9,045 nucleotides of DNA from the NCBI GenBank assembly GCA_023254015.1, contig JALQYS010000107.1, positions 1 through 9,045 of the forward strand, read 5' to 3'. Source of the stretch: Paracoccaceae bacterium (lineage in GTDB: Bacteria; Pseudomonadota; Alphaproteobacteria; Rhodobacterales; Rhodobacteraceae). Below are positions 1 to 5,516 of the stretch, one piece after another. The notes below the pieces were generated by a model, which was not told the origin of the DNA, did not search any database, and saw only the letters and a list, made by a program, of their open reading frames with translations. The position numbers and the translations under genes were made by a program. Position 1 is the first letter of the stretch. Every line of letters starts with the position of its first letter.

Positions 1-420
1 GGCAAGGAGATTGCCGCGATGCAAAGCGGCATGCTCCTGGCGCTCTTTCCGCCTGCGCCCGAAGGCTGGACGCGCAGCGACAATACCGACATGGCGCAGG
101 GCCTGTCGATGATGGGCGGCGGGTCGGGGGCCGAAGCAACCTACGCCGACGCCGAAGGTCTGACGATCACCCTGTCGGCCTATGCCGACAACATGATGGT
201 GCAAACCTTTGCCGGGGTTCTGGGCAATGCCCAGATGATCGCGATGATGGGCAAGACGGTAGAGATCAACGGCGTGACCTTCCTTGAACAGGAAGGCCAG
301 ACCACCATGGCCCTGCTGGAAAACCGGGTGCTGTTGCAGGCCAATGGCGAGGCCGCCAAGGCGCAAGAGCTGATCGGCCAGATGGATCTGGCCAAACTGG
401 GCAAGTTCGACACGCCTTAA
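1..420 (+). CDS. Hypothetical protein, 5'-truncated
   Basis: The reading frame is open from base 1 and ends at TAA 418-420, giving at least 139 residues; the N-terminus probably lies outside the window. An ATG at 19 has AAGGAG at 4-9 with a 9-nt spacer, so a start there cannot be excluded. However, a protein beginning at that ATG would open directly with a PPAPEGW segment and have no signal peptide, and I think this is the C-terminal part of a longer protein. The visible part has a Met/Gly-rich stretch (MSMMGGG-like, about residues 31-37 counted from the ATG), alternating polar and hydrophobic strands and no transmembrane helix. It resembles small unnamed alphaproteobacterial proteins in which an 'LPPAPEGW' motif precedes a beta-rich domain. 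I assign no function. It converges with the hydrolase, whose stop lies 6 nt away. Confidence 0.6.
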   Translation, partial: GKEIAAMQSGMLLALFPPAPEGWTRSDNTDMAQGLSMMGGGSGAEATYADAEGLTITLSAYADNMMVQTFAGVLGNAQMIAMMGKTVEINGVTFLEQEGQTTMALLENRVLLQANGEAAKAQELIGQMDLAKLGKFDTP

Positions 421-426
421 GGCAGT

Positions 427-1206
427 TTACAGCCCGTCCACACAGGCCGCCATCAGGGGCGAGGCCGCATCGCCCAGCCCGTCGATCACATCGAAATGGT
501 GGCGGCCCGCGTCAACCGTCCAGGGGCAGTTCCATTCCTCCGACAGGGTGCGGGCGTGCCACAGAAACACCGGCCGCTCTTGCCCGCCCACCCAGACATG
601 GGCCTGAACCCCCGCCCGGAGGGGGTGGTGGGCCGGGCTTTCCGCCGCCGCCTCGGCCGCGTCGATCTTCAGATTGGCGTTCATGTCGGTCTGCATCAGG
701 GGCGCCAGATCGGCCAGGGGCGAGATCGGCACGACGCGCGCCACCGGCACCGCGAGGTCGGCGCATCCCATGCGCGCCGACAGATGGCCCCCCGCCGAAT
801 GGCCGGTCACCACCACCGGCCCCGGCACCATCGCCGCCGCCGCCCGCACCGCCTGCGCCACCTCTTGCGTCATGGCGGCAATCCGGCCCTCGGGGGCAAG
901 CGTGTAAGAGGGCAGCGCACAGGCCCACCCCCGCGCCACGGCCCCGGCCGCCAGTTGGCTGTAATCTTCGCGCCCGCAGGCCAACCAATAGCCGCCATGG
1001 ACAAAGACCATCAGCCCGCGGGGCGTGCCCTCGGGCCGGAACAGATCAAACCGCTGCCGCGTGCCCGGCCCATAGGCAATGTCCAGCACCGCCCGCTCCC
1101 CCATCCTTGCCCGAAAAGCCGCCGCCATGGCCTGCCAGCGCGGATAATAGCTGTCACCCCCGGGGATGAAGGCCGAATTCATGTAGTCGCGGCTCAGATC
1201 GGTCAT
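427..1206 (-). CDS. Alpha/beta hydrolase, kynurenine formamidase (arylformamidase)-like
   Basis: This 259-residue alpha/beta hydrolase has the two signatures of kynurenine formamidase-type and esterase/lipase-type enzymes: an oxyanion-hole motif HGGYW at residues 70-74 and a nucleophile elbow GHSAGG at 135-140 with Ser137. A C-terminal HHF (236-238) supplies the catalytic His. The acid is probably near Glu210, in a GGQERP segment where this family has an Asp or Glu before the His. There is no signal peptide, so it should be cytoplasmic. By family it could hydrolyse N-formylkynurenine in tryptophan catabolism, but no kyn genes are adjacent and another small ester or amide substrate is possible. 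The start at CAT 1204-1206 is chosen because GGAG (complement of 1214-1217) lies 7 nt upstream. The frame continues far upstream, antisense to gabD, but only because of GC-rich codon bias. It is divergent from gabD and convergent with the first gene. Confidence 0.85.
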   Translation of the reverse strand: MTDLSRDYMNSAFIPGGDSYYPRWQAMAAAFRARMGERAVLDIAYGPGTRQRFDLFRPEGTPRGLMVFVHGGYWLACGREDYSQLAAGAVARGWACALPSYTLAPEGRIAAMTQEVAQAVRAAAAMVPGPVVVTGHSAGGHLSARMGCADLAVPVARVVPISPLADLAPLMQTDMNANLKIDAAEAAAESPAHHPLRAGVQAHVWVGGQERPVFLWHARTLSEEWNCPWTVDAGRHHFDVIDGLGDAASPLMAACVDGL

Positions 1207-1314
1207 GCGATGACTCCAGTTTTGATCGGAATTCCAGTCCAGCCCCACCCCCGGAACTGGACTTTTTGCGTCCAAGCAGGCATTGCATGGCCAGCCGAAA
1301 AATGGGAGGCCAAC
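1207..1314. promoter_or_regulatory. Divergent promoter region with nested inverted repeats
   Basis: This 108-nt gap separates the divergent hydrolase and gabD starts and must hold both promoters; I cannot name convincing -35/-10 pairs. It contains AGTCCAG (1236-1242) facing CTGGACT (1257-1263). The 6-bp core of that pair, followed by TTTTT at 1263-1267, resembles a weak terminator on the plus strand. A second pairing, TCCAGTT (1215-1221) with AACTGGA (1255-1261), uses the same right arm, and its left arm overlaps the hydrolase Shine-Dalgarno. It may be an operator for a regulator of one or both genes, or a leader RNA structure. Confidence 0.4.
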
Positions 1315-2793
1315 ATGCTCGATTCCGCAACCGATCTGCGCTCTATCCTGAAAGACCCCAGCCTGCTGGTCGAGCAGGCCTATATCGCGGGCGAATGGGT
1401 GAACGCCGCCGATGGCAAGACCTTCGCCGTCACCAATCCTGCCCGTGGTGACGTGATCGCCAACGTGGCCGACATGTCGCGCGAGGATGCCCGCCACGCC
1501 ATCGAGGTGGCCGACAAGGCCCGCCACGAATGGGCCGCCCGCACCGGCAAGGAACGCGCCGCCGTCATGCGCAAGTGGTTCGACCTGATGGTCGAAAATG
1601 CCGACGATCTGGCCGCCATCCTGACCGCCGAAATGGGCAAGCCATTGGCCGAAGCCAAGGGCGAGGTGCTGTATGGCGCCTCGTTCATCGAATGGTTCGG
1701 CGAAGAGGCCAAGCGCGTTTACGGCGAGACCATCCCGGGCCATCAGCGCGACAAGCGCATCACGGTCCTGAAGCAGCCGATCGGTGTGGCCACCTCGATC
1801 ACGCCGTGGAACTTTCCGAACGCCATGATCGCCCGCAAGGTCGGCCCGGCGCTGGCCGTAGGCTGCGGCATGGTCGCCCGACCCGCTGCCGAAACCCCGC
1901 TGTCGGCGCTGGCCATGGCCGTGCTGGCCGAACGCGCCGGCGTGCCGAAAGGTGTCTTCTCGGTCGTCACCTCGTCGCGGTCCTCGGACATCGGCAAGGA
2001 ATTCTGCGAAAACCCGCGCGTGCGGAAACTGACCTTCACCGGCTCGACCGAGGTTGGTCGCATCCTCCTGCGTCAGGCCGCCGATCAGGTTCTGAAGTGC
2101 TCGATGGAACTCGGCGGCAATGCGCCCTTCATCGTATTCGATGACGCCGATCTGGACAAGGCCGTCGAAGGCGCGATGATCTCGAAGTTCCGCAACAACG
2201 GCCAGACCTGCGTCTGCGCCAACCGGATCTATGTGCAGGCCGGCGTTTATGACGCCTTCGCCGAAAAGCTGGCGGCAGCAGTGAACAAGCTGAAGGTCGG
2301 CGATGGCCTGAAAGAGGGCACCACCACCGGCCCGCTGATCAATCAGGATGCCGTGGAAAAGGTGCAAGAGCATATCGCTGACGTCGTCTCGGGCGGCGGC
2401 AAGGTTCTGACCGGCGGCAAGGGTCATGCCCTGGGCGGCACCTTCTTTGAGCCGACCGTGCTGACCGGCGTCACCAATGACATGAAGGTCGCCACCGAGG
2501 AAACCTTCGGCCCGGTCGCACCGCTGTTCAAGTTCGAGACCGAGGAAGAGGTCATTCATCTGGCAAACAACACGATCTTCGGTCTGGCCTCCTACTTCTA
2601 CGCTCGCGATGTGGGCCGCATCACCCGCGTTCAGGAAGCGCTGGAATACGGCATGGTCGGCGTGAACACCGGCCTGATCTCGACCGAGGTCGCGCCCTTT
2701 GGCGGCGTCAAGCAGTCCGGCCTTGGCCGCGAAGGCAGCCACCATGGGATCGAAGACTACATGGAAATGAAATACGTCTGCCTGTCGATCTGA
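1315..2793 (+). CDS. gabD: NAD(P)-dependent succinate-semialdehyde dehydrogenase
   Basis: This 492-residue ALDH-superfamily enzyme closely matches the GabD/SSADH group, oxidising succinate semialdehyde to succinate at the end of the GABA route into the TCA cycle. Visible motifs are PWNFP (164-168), the cofactor-binding FTGSTEVG (241-248), the general-base Glu265 in ELGGNAP, the nucleophile Cys299 in GQTCVCANR with a second Cys at 301, Glu396 in EETFGP, and a conserved C-terminal PFGGVKQSGLGREG (461-474). The Cys-x-Cys pair is like the redox-switch pair reported for human SSADH. Oddly, the family's cofactor-contacting Lys in the 'KPA' motif is Arg189 (codon CGA). The start at 1315 is supported by GGGAGG (1304-1309) with a 5-nt spacer; the frame extends further upstream, antisense to the hydrolase, without coding character. 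Substrate choice is inferred from family resemblance; glutarate semialdehyde or a related aldehyde is possible. Confidence 0.93.
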   Translation: MLDSATDLRSILKDPSLLVEQAYIAGEWVNAADGKTFAVTNPARGDVIANVADMSREDARHAIEVADKARHEWAARTGKERAAVMRKWFDLMVENADDLAAILTAEMGKPLAEAKGEVLYGASFIEWFGEEAKRVYGETIPGHQRDKRITVLKQPIGVATSITPWNFPNAMIARKVGPALAVGCGMVARPAAETPLSALAMAVLAERAGVPKGVFSVVTSSRSSDIGKEFCENPRVRKLTFTGSTEVGRILLRQAADQVLKCSMELGGNAPFIVFDDADLDKAVEGAMISKFRNNGQTCVCANRIYVQAGVYDAFAEKLAAAVNKLKVGDGLKEGTTTGPLINQDAVEKVQEHIADVVSGGGKVLTGGKGHALGGTFFEPTVLTGVTNDMKVATEETFGPVAPLFKFETEEEVIHLANNTIFGLASYFYARDVGRITRVQEALEYGMVGVNTGLISTEVAPFGGVKQSGLGREGSHHGIEDYMEMKYVCLSI

Positions 2794-2820
2794 CCGGCAT
2801 CATCCGACGACGATACGCGG

Positions 2821-2847
2821 AAAACGGGGCCCTCGGGCCCCGTTTTT
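2821..2847 (+). terminator. Rho-independent terminator of gabD
   Basis: A perfect inverted repeat, AAAACGGGGCC (2821-2831) against GGCCCCGTTTT (2836-2846), with a CTCG loop and TTTTT at 2843-2847, starts 27 nt after the gabD stop. The A-run on the left arm means it could also work in the opposite direction. Confidence 0.88.
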
Positions 2848-2945
2848 CATGACGCCACGAACGCCCGGGGGGGCGGGGATAGCCGGACGTTTCTGGCAAT
2901 TGGTGACAAAGCCAGCACGACATCGCGCGGGACAGTAGGCAGGCG

Positions 2946-2967
2946 CCGATTTCTTGCAAGAAATCGG
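2946..2967. repeat. 22-bp perfect palindrome, TTGCAA-centred (left of a pair)
   Basis: The arms CCGATTTCTTG (2946-2956) and CAAGAAATCGG (2957-2967) form an uninterrupted palindrome. It lies between the 3' ends of gabD (+) and the dehydrogenase (-), 1 nt from a second palindrome of the same length and centre. No T-run follows, so it is not a standard terminator, though it could fold into a hairpin in either transcript. Confidence 0.9.
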
Positions 2968-2968
2968 A

Positions 2969-2990
2969 CCGGAGTTTTGCAAAACTCCGG
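2969..2990. repeat. 22-bp perfect palindrome, TTGCAA-centred (right of a pair)
   Basis: The arms CCGGAGTTTTG (2969-2979) and CAAAACTCCGG (2980-2990) are perfectly complementary. It shares with its neighbour the outer CCG/CGG, the central TTGCAA and the 22-bp length, but the flanks of the centre differ. Centre-to-centre spacing is 23 bp. The remainder of the 2848-3066 gap shows no gene or other signal I can support. Confidence 0.9.
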
Positions 2991-3066
2991 ACGCGTGCGG
3001 GACAGGCCGACGCTGGCCCCATGCGGGCGCGTGTCTGCCACCGCACCGGCACGTCAGGCCCCCCGC

Positions 3067-3837
3067 CTAATGCCGGCGCTCGGCCACCAGACCCGGCCGC
3101 ACCCCCAGCCCCATCGAGGCATCCAGCACCGCCCCGTGCAGCACGGTCGAGGCGGGTGAGGCCAGAAAGGCCACGACATCGGCAATCTCTTCGGGGCGGA
3201 TCAGGCGGCCCTTGGGCAGGCCGGCCAGAAAAGCCGCCCGCTCCTCCTCGGTCAGGTGGTTCAGGGTTGACTGGCGGAACATCTCGGTATCGGTCGCACC
3301 GGGGCAAAGGGCAAAGACATCCACCCCCGCGTGCACCGTCTCGGCGGCAAGCTGGCGGGTCAGATGGGCGATGGCGGCCTTGCTCATCCCGTCGGCCAGT
3401 GAAAACCCGGGGAAGGTGGCGATCCCGCCGCCGACCGAGGACAGGTTCACCAGCTTGCGCGCACCGGGTCGGGTGGCAGGGGCGGCCAGAAAGCCCCGGC
3501 ACATCGCCAGCGTCCCGGCGGCGTTGATCGCCAGCATCAGGCCGTCCTGCGCCTCGGGGTCGTCGGAAAACATCGCCACCGTGGCCGAGCCGACGGCAGC
3601 GTTGTTGACCAGAAGATCGATCCCGCCCTGCGCTGCGACCACCTGCGCCAGGCAGTCCCGGATTTGCCCTGAGTCGCGCAGGTCCAGGGGCACATGCGCG
3701 CAACCGGGCGGAAGGGCGGCCGCCCCGGTTCCCGGCAGTGCCGTCACCACCACCCGCCAGCCGCCCTCGACCAGCCGCAGCGCAATTGCCCGCCCGATTC
3801 CGCGATCGCCGCCGGTCACCAAGGCCACGCCTGTCAT
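3067..3837 (-). CDS. Short-chain dehydrogenase/reductase (SDR) with altered catalytic Tyr
   Basis: This 256-residue classical-length SDR has the Rossmann motif TGGDRGIG (8-15), an acidic LDLRD after strand 3 (51-55), LVNNAA (76-81), the helix-4 Asn in INAAG (104-108), the active-site Ser in NLSSVGG (131-137) and PGATDT (179-184). The YxxxK position reads D-G-M-S-K at 149-153: Lys153 is present but the catalytic Tyr is Asp149. I re-read this from the DNA, and it is not next to a frameshift. The end, DASMGLGVRPGL, replaces the usual DGG segment. NAD(P)-dependent oxidoreduction is therefore a family-level guess; the enzyme may use another acid/base or be non-catalytic. Substrate is unknown. The start at CAT 3835-3837 follows a G-run 5 nt upstream and opens directly into strand 1 (VALVTGG). 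Its upstream region repeats the start-site sequence. It is convergent with gabD. Confidence 0.85.
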   Translation of the reverse strand: MTGVALVTGGDRGIGRAIALRLVEGGWRVVVTALPGTGAAALPPGCAHVPLDLRDSGQIRDCLAQVVAAQGGIDLLVNNAAVGSATVAMFSDDPEAQDGLMLAINAAGTLAMCRGFLAAPATRPGARKLVNLSSVGGGIATFPGFSLADGMSKAAIAHLTRQLAAETVHAGVDVFALCPGATDTEMFRQSTLNHLTEEERAAFLAGLPKGRLIRPEEIADVVAFLASPASTVLHGAVLDASMGLGVRPGLVAERRH

Positions 3838-3893
3838 CTTTGCCCCCCCGTCATCTTTGCTCCCCCTGTCATCTTTGCCCCCCTGTCTTCTGC
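3834..3893 (-). repeat. Tandem 17-18 bp repeat carrying ribosome-binding site and start codon
   Basis: Read on the minus strand, the unit GGGGGGCAAAGATGACAG occurs three times in a row, with one more degenerate copy (GGGGGCAGAAGACAG) at the far end. Start-codon complements fall at 3870-3872, 3852-3854 and 3835-3837, so spacings are 18 and 17 nt. Only the last ATG is in the dehydrogenase frame. The two upstream ATGs share one frame and would make a 12- or 6-residue peptide whose TGA overlaps the dehydrogenase ATG in an ATGA arrangement. Confidence 0.85.
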
Positions 3894-3899
3894 CCCCAT

Positions 3900-4062
3900 C
3901 CTGTCAGGGCGGCACCGCCCGCGAAAGGGGCAAGGCCGTGTCAGCGTCCGGCCGAAAGGGCATGCTATCCGATAACCGCCCCCTGATTTTGCCTGACGCC
4001 ACCAAACCCGCCAGCCTGTCCTCGTTGCCCGGCAACCCGGGCCAAGCTGAAAGGATCCCACC
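3900..4062. promoter_or_regulatory. Divergent intergenic region between SDR and secreted-protein gene
   Basis: This is the non-repeat part of the gap between the divergent genes and should hold their promoters. I see a short hairpin GTTGCC-C-GGCAAC at 4024-4036, and AAGGA at 4051-4055 serving the downstream gene. There is no clear -35/-10 pair. Confidence 0.35.
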
Positions 4063-4581
4063 ATGCTGCCGCATCTGAAATCCGCCGCCCTGACCGCCAC
4101 CCTTGCCGTGGCCGTCGCCCTGGGCGGCACCGGCCCCGCCGCCGCTTGGGGCCAGCGCGAGCAGGACACCCTGAAAGGCGCCGTGGGGGCATTGGTGCTG
4201 AAGGCGATCATCGACGACGCCCGCCGCGACCGCCCGCCGGCTGTCTACCAGGAGCCCGCCCCGCGCCCCTATGACGGCTATCACCATCACGACCGTGACT
4301 ATGACCGTGGATACGACCGCGGCCATGGCAGGAAAATGGCCCCGGCGCAAAGCATCTATTCCACCCCGCTTGCCCGGGCCTTCAACAGCTATCCAGCGTC
4401 GCAGCGATATCAGATTCAGCGGCAGCTGGCCTATTGGGGCTACTACCGGGGCCGGGTCGATGGTTCTTTCGGGCCAGGCACCTATTCGGCCGTTGTGGCC
4501 TATGCCCGCGATCAGGGCATGGCGCGCAGTCTTGGGTCAACCGCCGGGGCCTTTGGCGTTTATGACGGGCTGATCTACTGA
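4063..4581 (+). CDS. Secreted protein with peptidoglycan-binding-like domain
   Basis: This 172-residue exported protein has a signal peptide at about 1-28: a basic start, a hydrophobic TATLAVAVALGG core and a PAAAW cleavage region, so it is probably periplasmic. Residues 66-92 are a low-complexity linker rich in Asp, Arg, His, Tyr and Gly with repeated DRGY/DRDY units and an HHH at 74-76. Residues 107-155 resemble the PG_binding_1 fold: IQRQLAYWGYYRGRVDG followed by SFGPGT and an AVVAYARDQG helix, which matches the family pattern 'IQ..L...GYY.G.VDG.FGP.T..A...Y'. Binding to peptidoglycan or a related polymer is inferred; no catalytic domain is visible. The start is supported by AAGGA (4051-4055) with a 7-nt spacer. 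It is divergent from the SDR, and no operon partner is apparent. Confidence 0.8.
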   Translation: MLPHLKSAALTATLAVAVALGGTGPAAAWGQREQDTLKGAVGALVLKAIIDDARRDRPPAVYQEPAPRPYDGYHHHDRDYDRGYDRGHGRKMAPAQSIYSTPLARAFNSYPASQRYQIQRQLAYWGYYRGRVDGSFGPGTYSAVVAYARDQGMARSLGSTAGAFGVYDGLIY

Positions 4582-4618
4582 TCCAACCGGGCGGCGCGGG
4601 CCGGGATGGTTTCGGTCT

Positions 4619-4652
4619 GGCAGGGGATCGGGACGCCGATCGTTCCCCTGCC
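4619..4652 (+). terminator. Possible terminator hairpin after the secreted-protein gene
   Basis: GGCAGGGG (4619-4626) pairs with CCCCTGCC (4645-4652), extended by ATCGG (4627-4631) with CCGAT (4636-4640) around a GACG loop, leaving CGTT bulged. It begins 38 nt after the stop. There is no T-run, so intrinsic termination is uncertain; it could instead be an RNA 3'-end stabiliser. Confidence 0.4.
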
Positions 4653-4788
4653 ACGCCCCTCCCGACGAGGCGCGCCAGCGCAACGAGGAGGCCCGTGCAG
4701 GAAAGACGGCAGGGGGCTCAGGACGATTGCGCCCACAAGGCCCCTGTCAGGGCCTCTGTTGGGGCGGGCATCGCCCGCCAGCCGGATA

Positions 4789-4846
4789 TTGCAGGTTCAG
4801 GCAGCGTCCACATGCCACCTGCAACACCACAGTCGGGTGTTGCAGG
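4789..4846 (+). promoter_or_regulatory. Two mutually exclusive RNA hairpins (attenuator-like)
   Basis: CCTGCAACACC (4818-4828) is perfectly complementary to GGTGTTGCAGG (4836-4846), an 11-bp stem with a 7-nt loop. The same left arm is also complementary to an upstream TTGCAGGT (4789-4796) through ACCTGCAA (4817-4824). The two structures compete for bases 4818-4824, as in attenuators and riboswitches. No T-run follows the larger hairpin. The function is unproven, and it may be a dyad operator in DNA instead. Confidence 0.45.
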
Positions 4847-4970
4847 CTGTCCGGAGACAGATTGACAGGACGGCCTCCTGCGCCATCTGGACGCATGTGG
4901 GTATATTAAGATTGAATAAATAAACCAAAGAGGAGAAAGTTCGCTAATTTTACGAAGCACGATCATTCTC

Positions 4971-5507
4971 ATGGCGACTCCCGAATCCCGCTGCTGTACC
5001 GTTACGGCCTGGTTTGGAACCCGTGGCCCCGACCTGAAAACAGGCTCGCGGGGGGATGATTTCCTTGTGGGCCGGGGCGGCGATGATACCCTGCGCGGGC
5101 AGGGCGGTGATGATGTGCTGAATGGCCAGAAGGGCGCAGACCGCCTGTCTGGCGGCGCAGGAAATGACCGGATCTATGCCTCGGGCGGAGACCGGGTCTG
5201 GGGCGGGGCCGATGCCGATGTCTTCGTCTTTCTTGATCGTGACAAGCTGCCCCAGATCACCGATCCCGGCACGGGTCAGGTGATGGATTTTGACGCCATC
5301 GGTCGTGGCCATGACGTGTTGGACCTGTCGCATTTCGCGATCCATTGGGGAGACCGCGATGCCGGTCTGGACGATGGTTTCGAGATGCTGCAACGACACG
5401 AGGATGTCGTGATCCGCCTGAAAGGGGCCGAAGGCGCGATCACGCGGATCGTGCTGCATGACGTGGTGCTGGCCGATATTGACAAGGCCGACTTCCTTTT
5501 CGGATAA
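4971..5507 (+). CDS. Small RTX (calcium-binding nonapeptide repeat) protein
   Basis: This 178-residue protein contains seven consecutive repeats of the RTX type GGxGxDxUx between residues 25 and 86 (GSRGDDFLV, GRGGDDTLR, GQGGDDVLN, GQKGADRLS, GGAGNDRIY, an 8-residue ASGGDRVW, GGADADVFV), which should form a Ca2+-bound parallel beta-roll. The following MDFDAIGRGHDVLDLS (105-120) and the end ADFLFG resemble the C-terminal module of serralysin-type proteins. It therefore looks like a type I secretion substrate with no protease, lipase or toxin domain and no Sec signal peptide. No ABC exporter is nearby. ATG 4971 is the first standard start in frame, but the strong AGAGGAG at 4929-4935 is about 35 nt away; the frame is open back to 4920, so a rare ATT start at 4947 cannot be ruled out. 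Two Cys at 8-9 are unusual for RTX proteins. It is convergent with trmD (9-nt gap). Confidence 0.82.
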   Translation: MATPESRCCTVTAWFGTRGPDLKTGSRGDDFLVGRGGDDTLRGQGGDDVLNGQKGADRLSGGAGNDRIYASGGDRVWGGADADVFVFLDRDKLPQITDPGTGQVMDFDAIGRGHDVLDLSHFAIHWGDRDAGLDDGFEMLQRHEDVVIRLKGAEGAITRIVLHDVVLADIDKADFLFG

Positions 5508-5516
5508 GGTGCGTCC

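Larger units (their letters stand above)
4582..4970 (+). other. Non-coding, hairpin-rich leader upstream of RTX gene
   Basis: I find no credible protein in these 389 nt. It is GC-rich until about 4890, then abruptly A/T-rich (4902-4950). Besides the hairpins listed separately, it holds AGGCC...GGCCT around CTG-T-CAG (4738-4755, one bulged C) and GGCGGGC-ATC-GCCCGCC (4763-4779). A strong Shine-Dalgarno-like AGAGGAG lies at 4929-4935. A perfect TTGACA at 4862-4867 has no good -10 at the usual distance; TATATT at 4902-4907 has no good -35. It likely contains the 3' end of the preceding transcript and the promoter and 5' UTR of the RTX gene. I do not recognise a known riboswitch. Confidence 0.5.

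Noticed and set aside
496..1314. Upstream in-frame extension of gabD across the hydrolase
   Set aside because: The translated extension is Arg/His/Pro-rich shadow sequence; SSADH homology and GGGAGG support the start at 1315.
427..2745. Very long minus-strand frame (772 codons) running through gabD into the hydrolase
   Set aside because: The part antisense to gabD has no domain character and reflects GC-rich third positions; the hydrolase has a good start and ribosome site at 1206.
2800..3041. Small minus-strand frames over the TTGCAA palindromes
   Set aside because: They have no ribosome site or domain, and they span a terminator and palindromes.
4582..4890. Known riboswitch (cobalamin or SAM type)
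   Set aside because: I could not find the conserved boxes of these classes; only generic hairpins are visible.
4862..4907. Sigma-70-like promoter from TTGACA (4862-4867) and TATATT (4902-4907)
   Set aside because: The 34-nt spacing is far from the usual 16-18, and neither hexamer has a suitable partner at the right distance.
4606..4923. 105-codon frame in the gap before the RTX gene
   Set aside because: No ribosome site, no recognisable domain, Arg/Pro-rich composition, and it runs through several hairpins.
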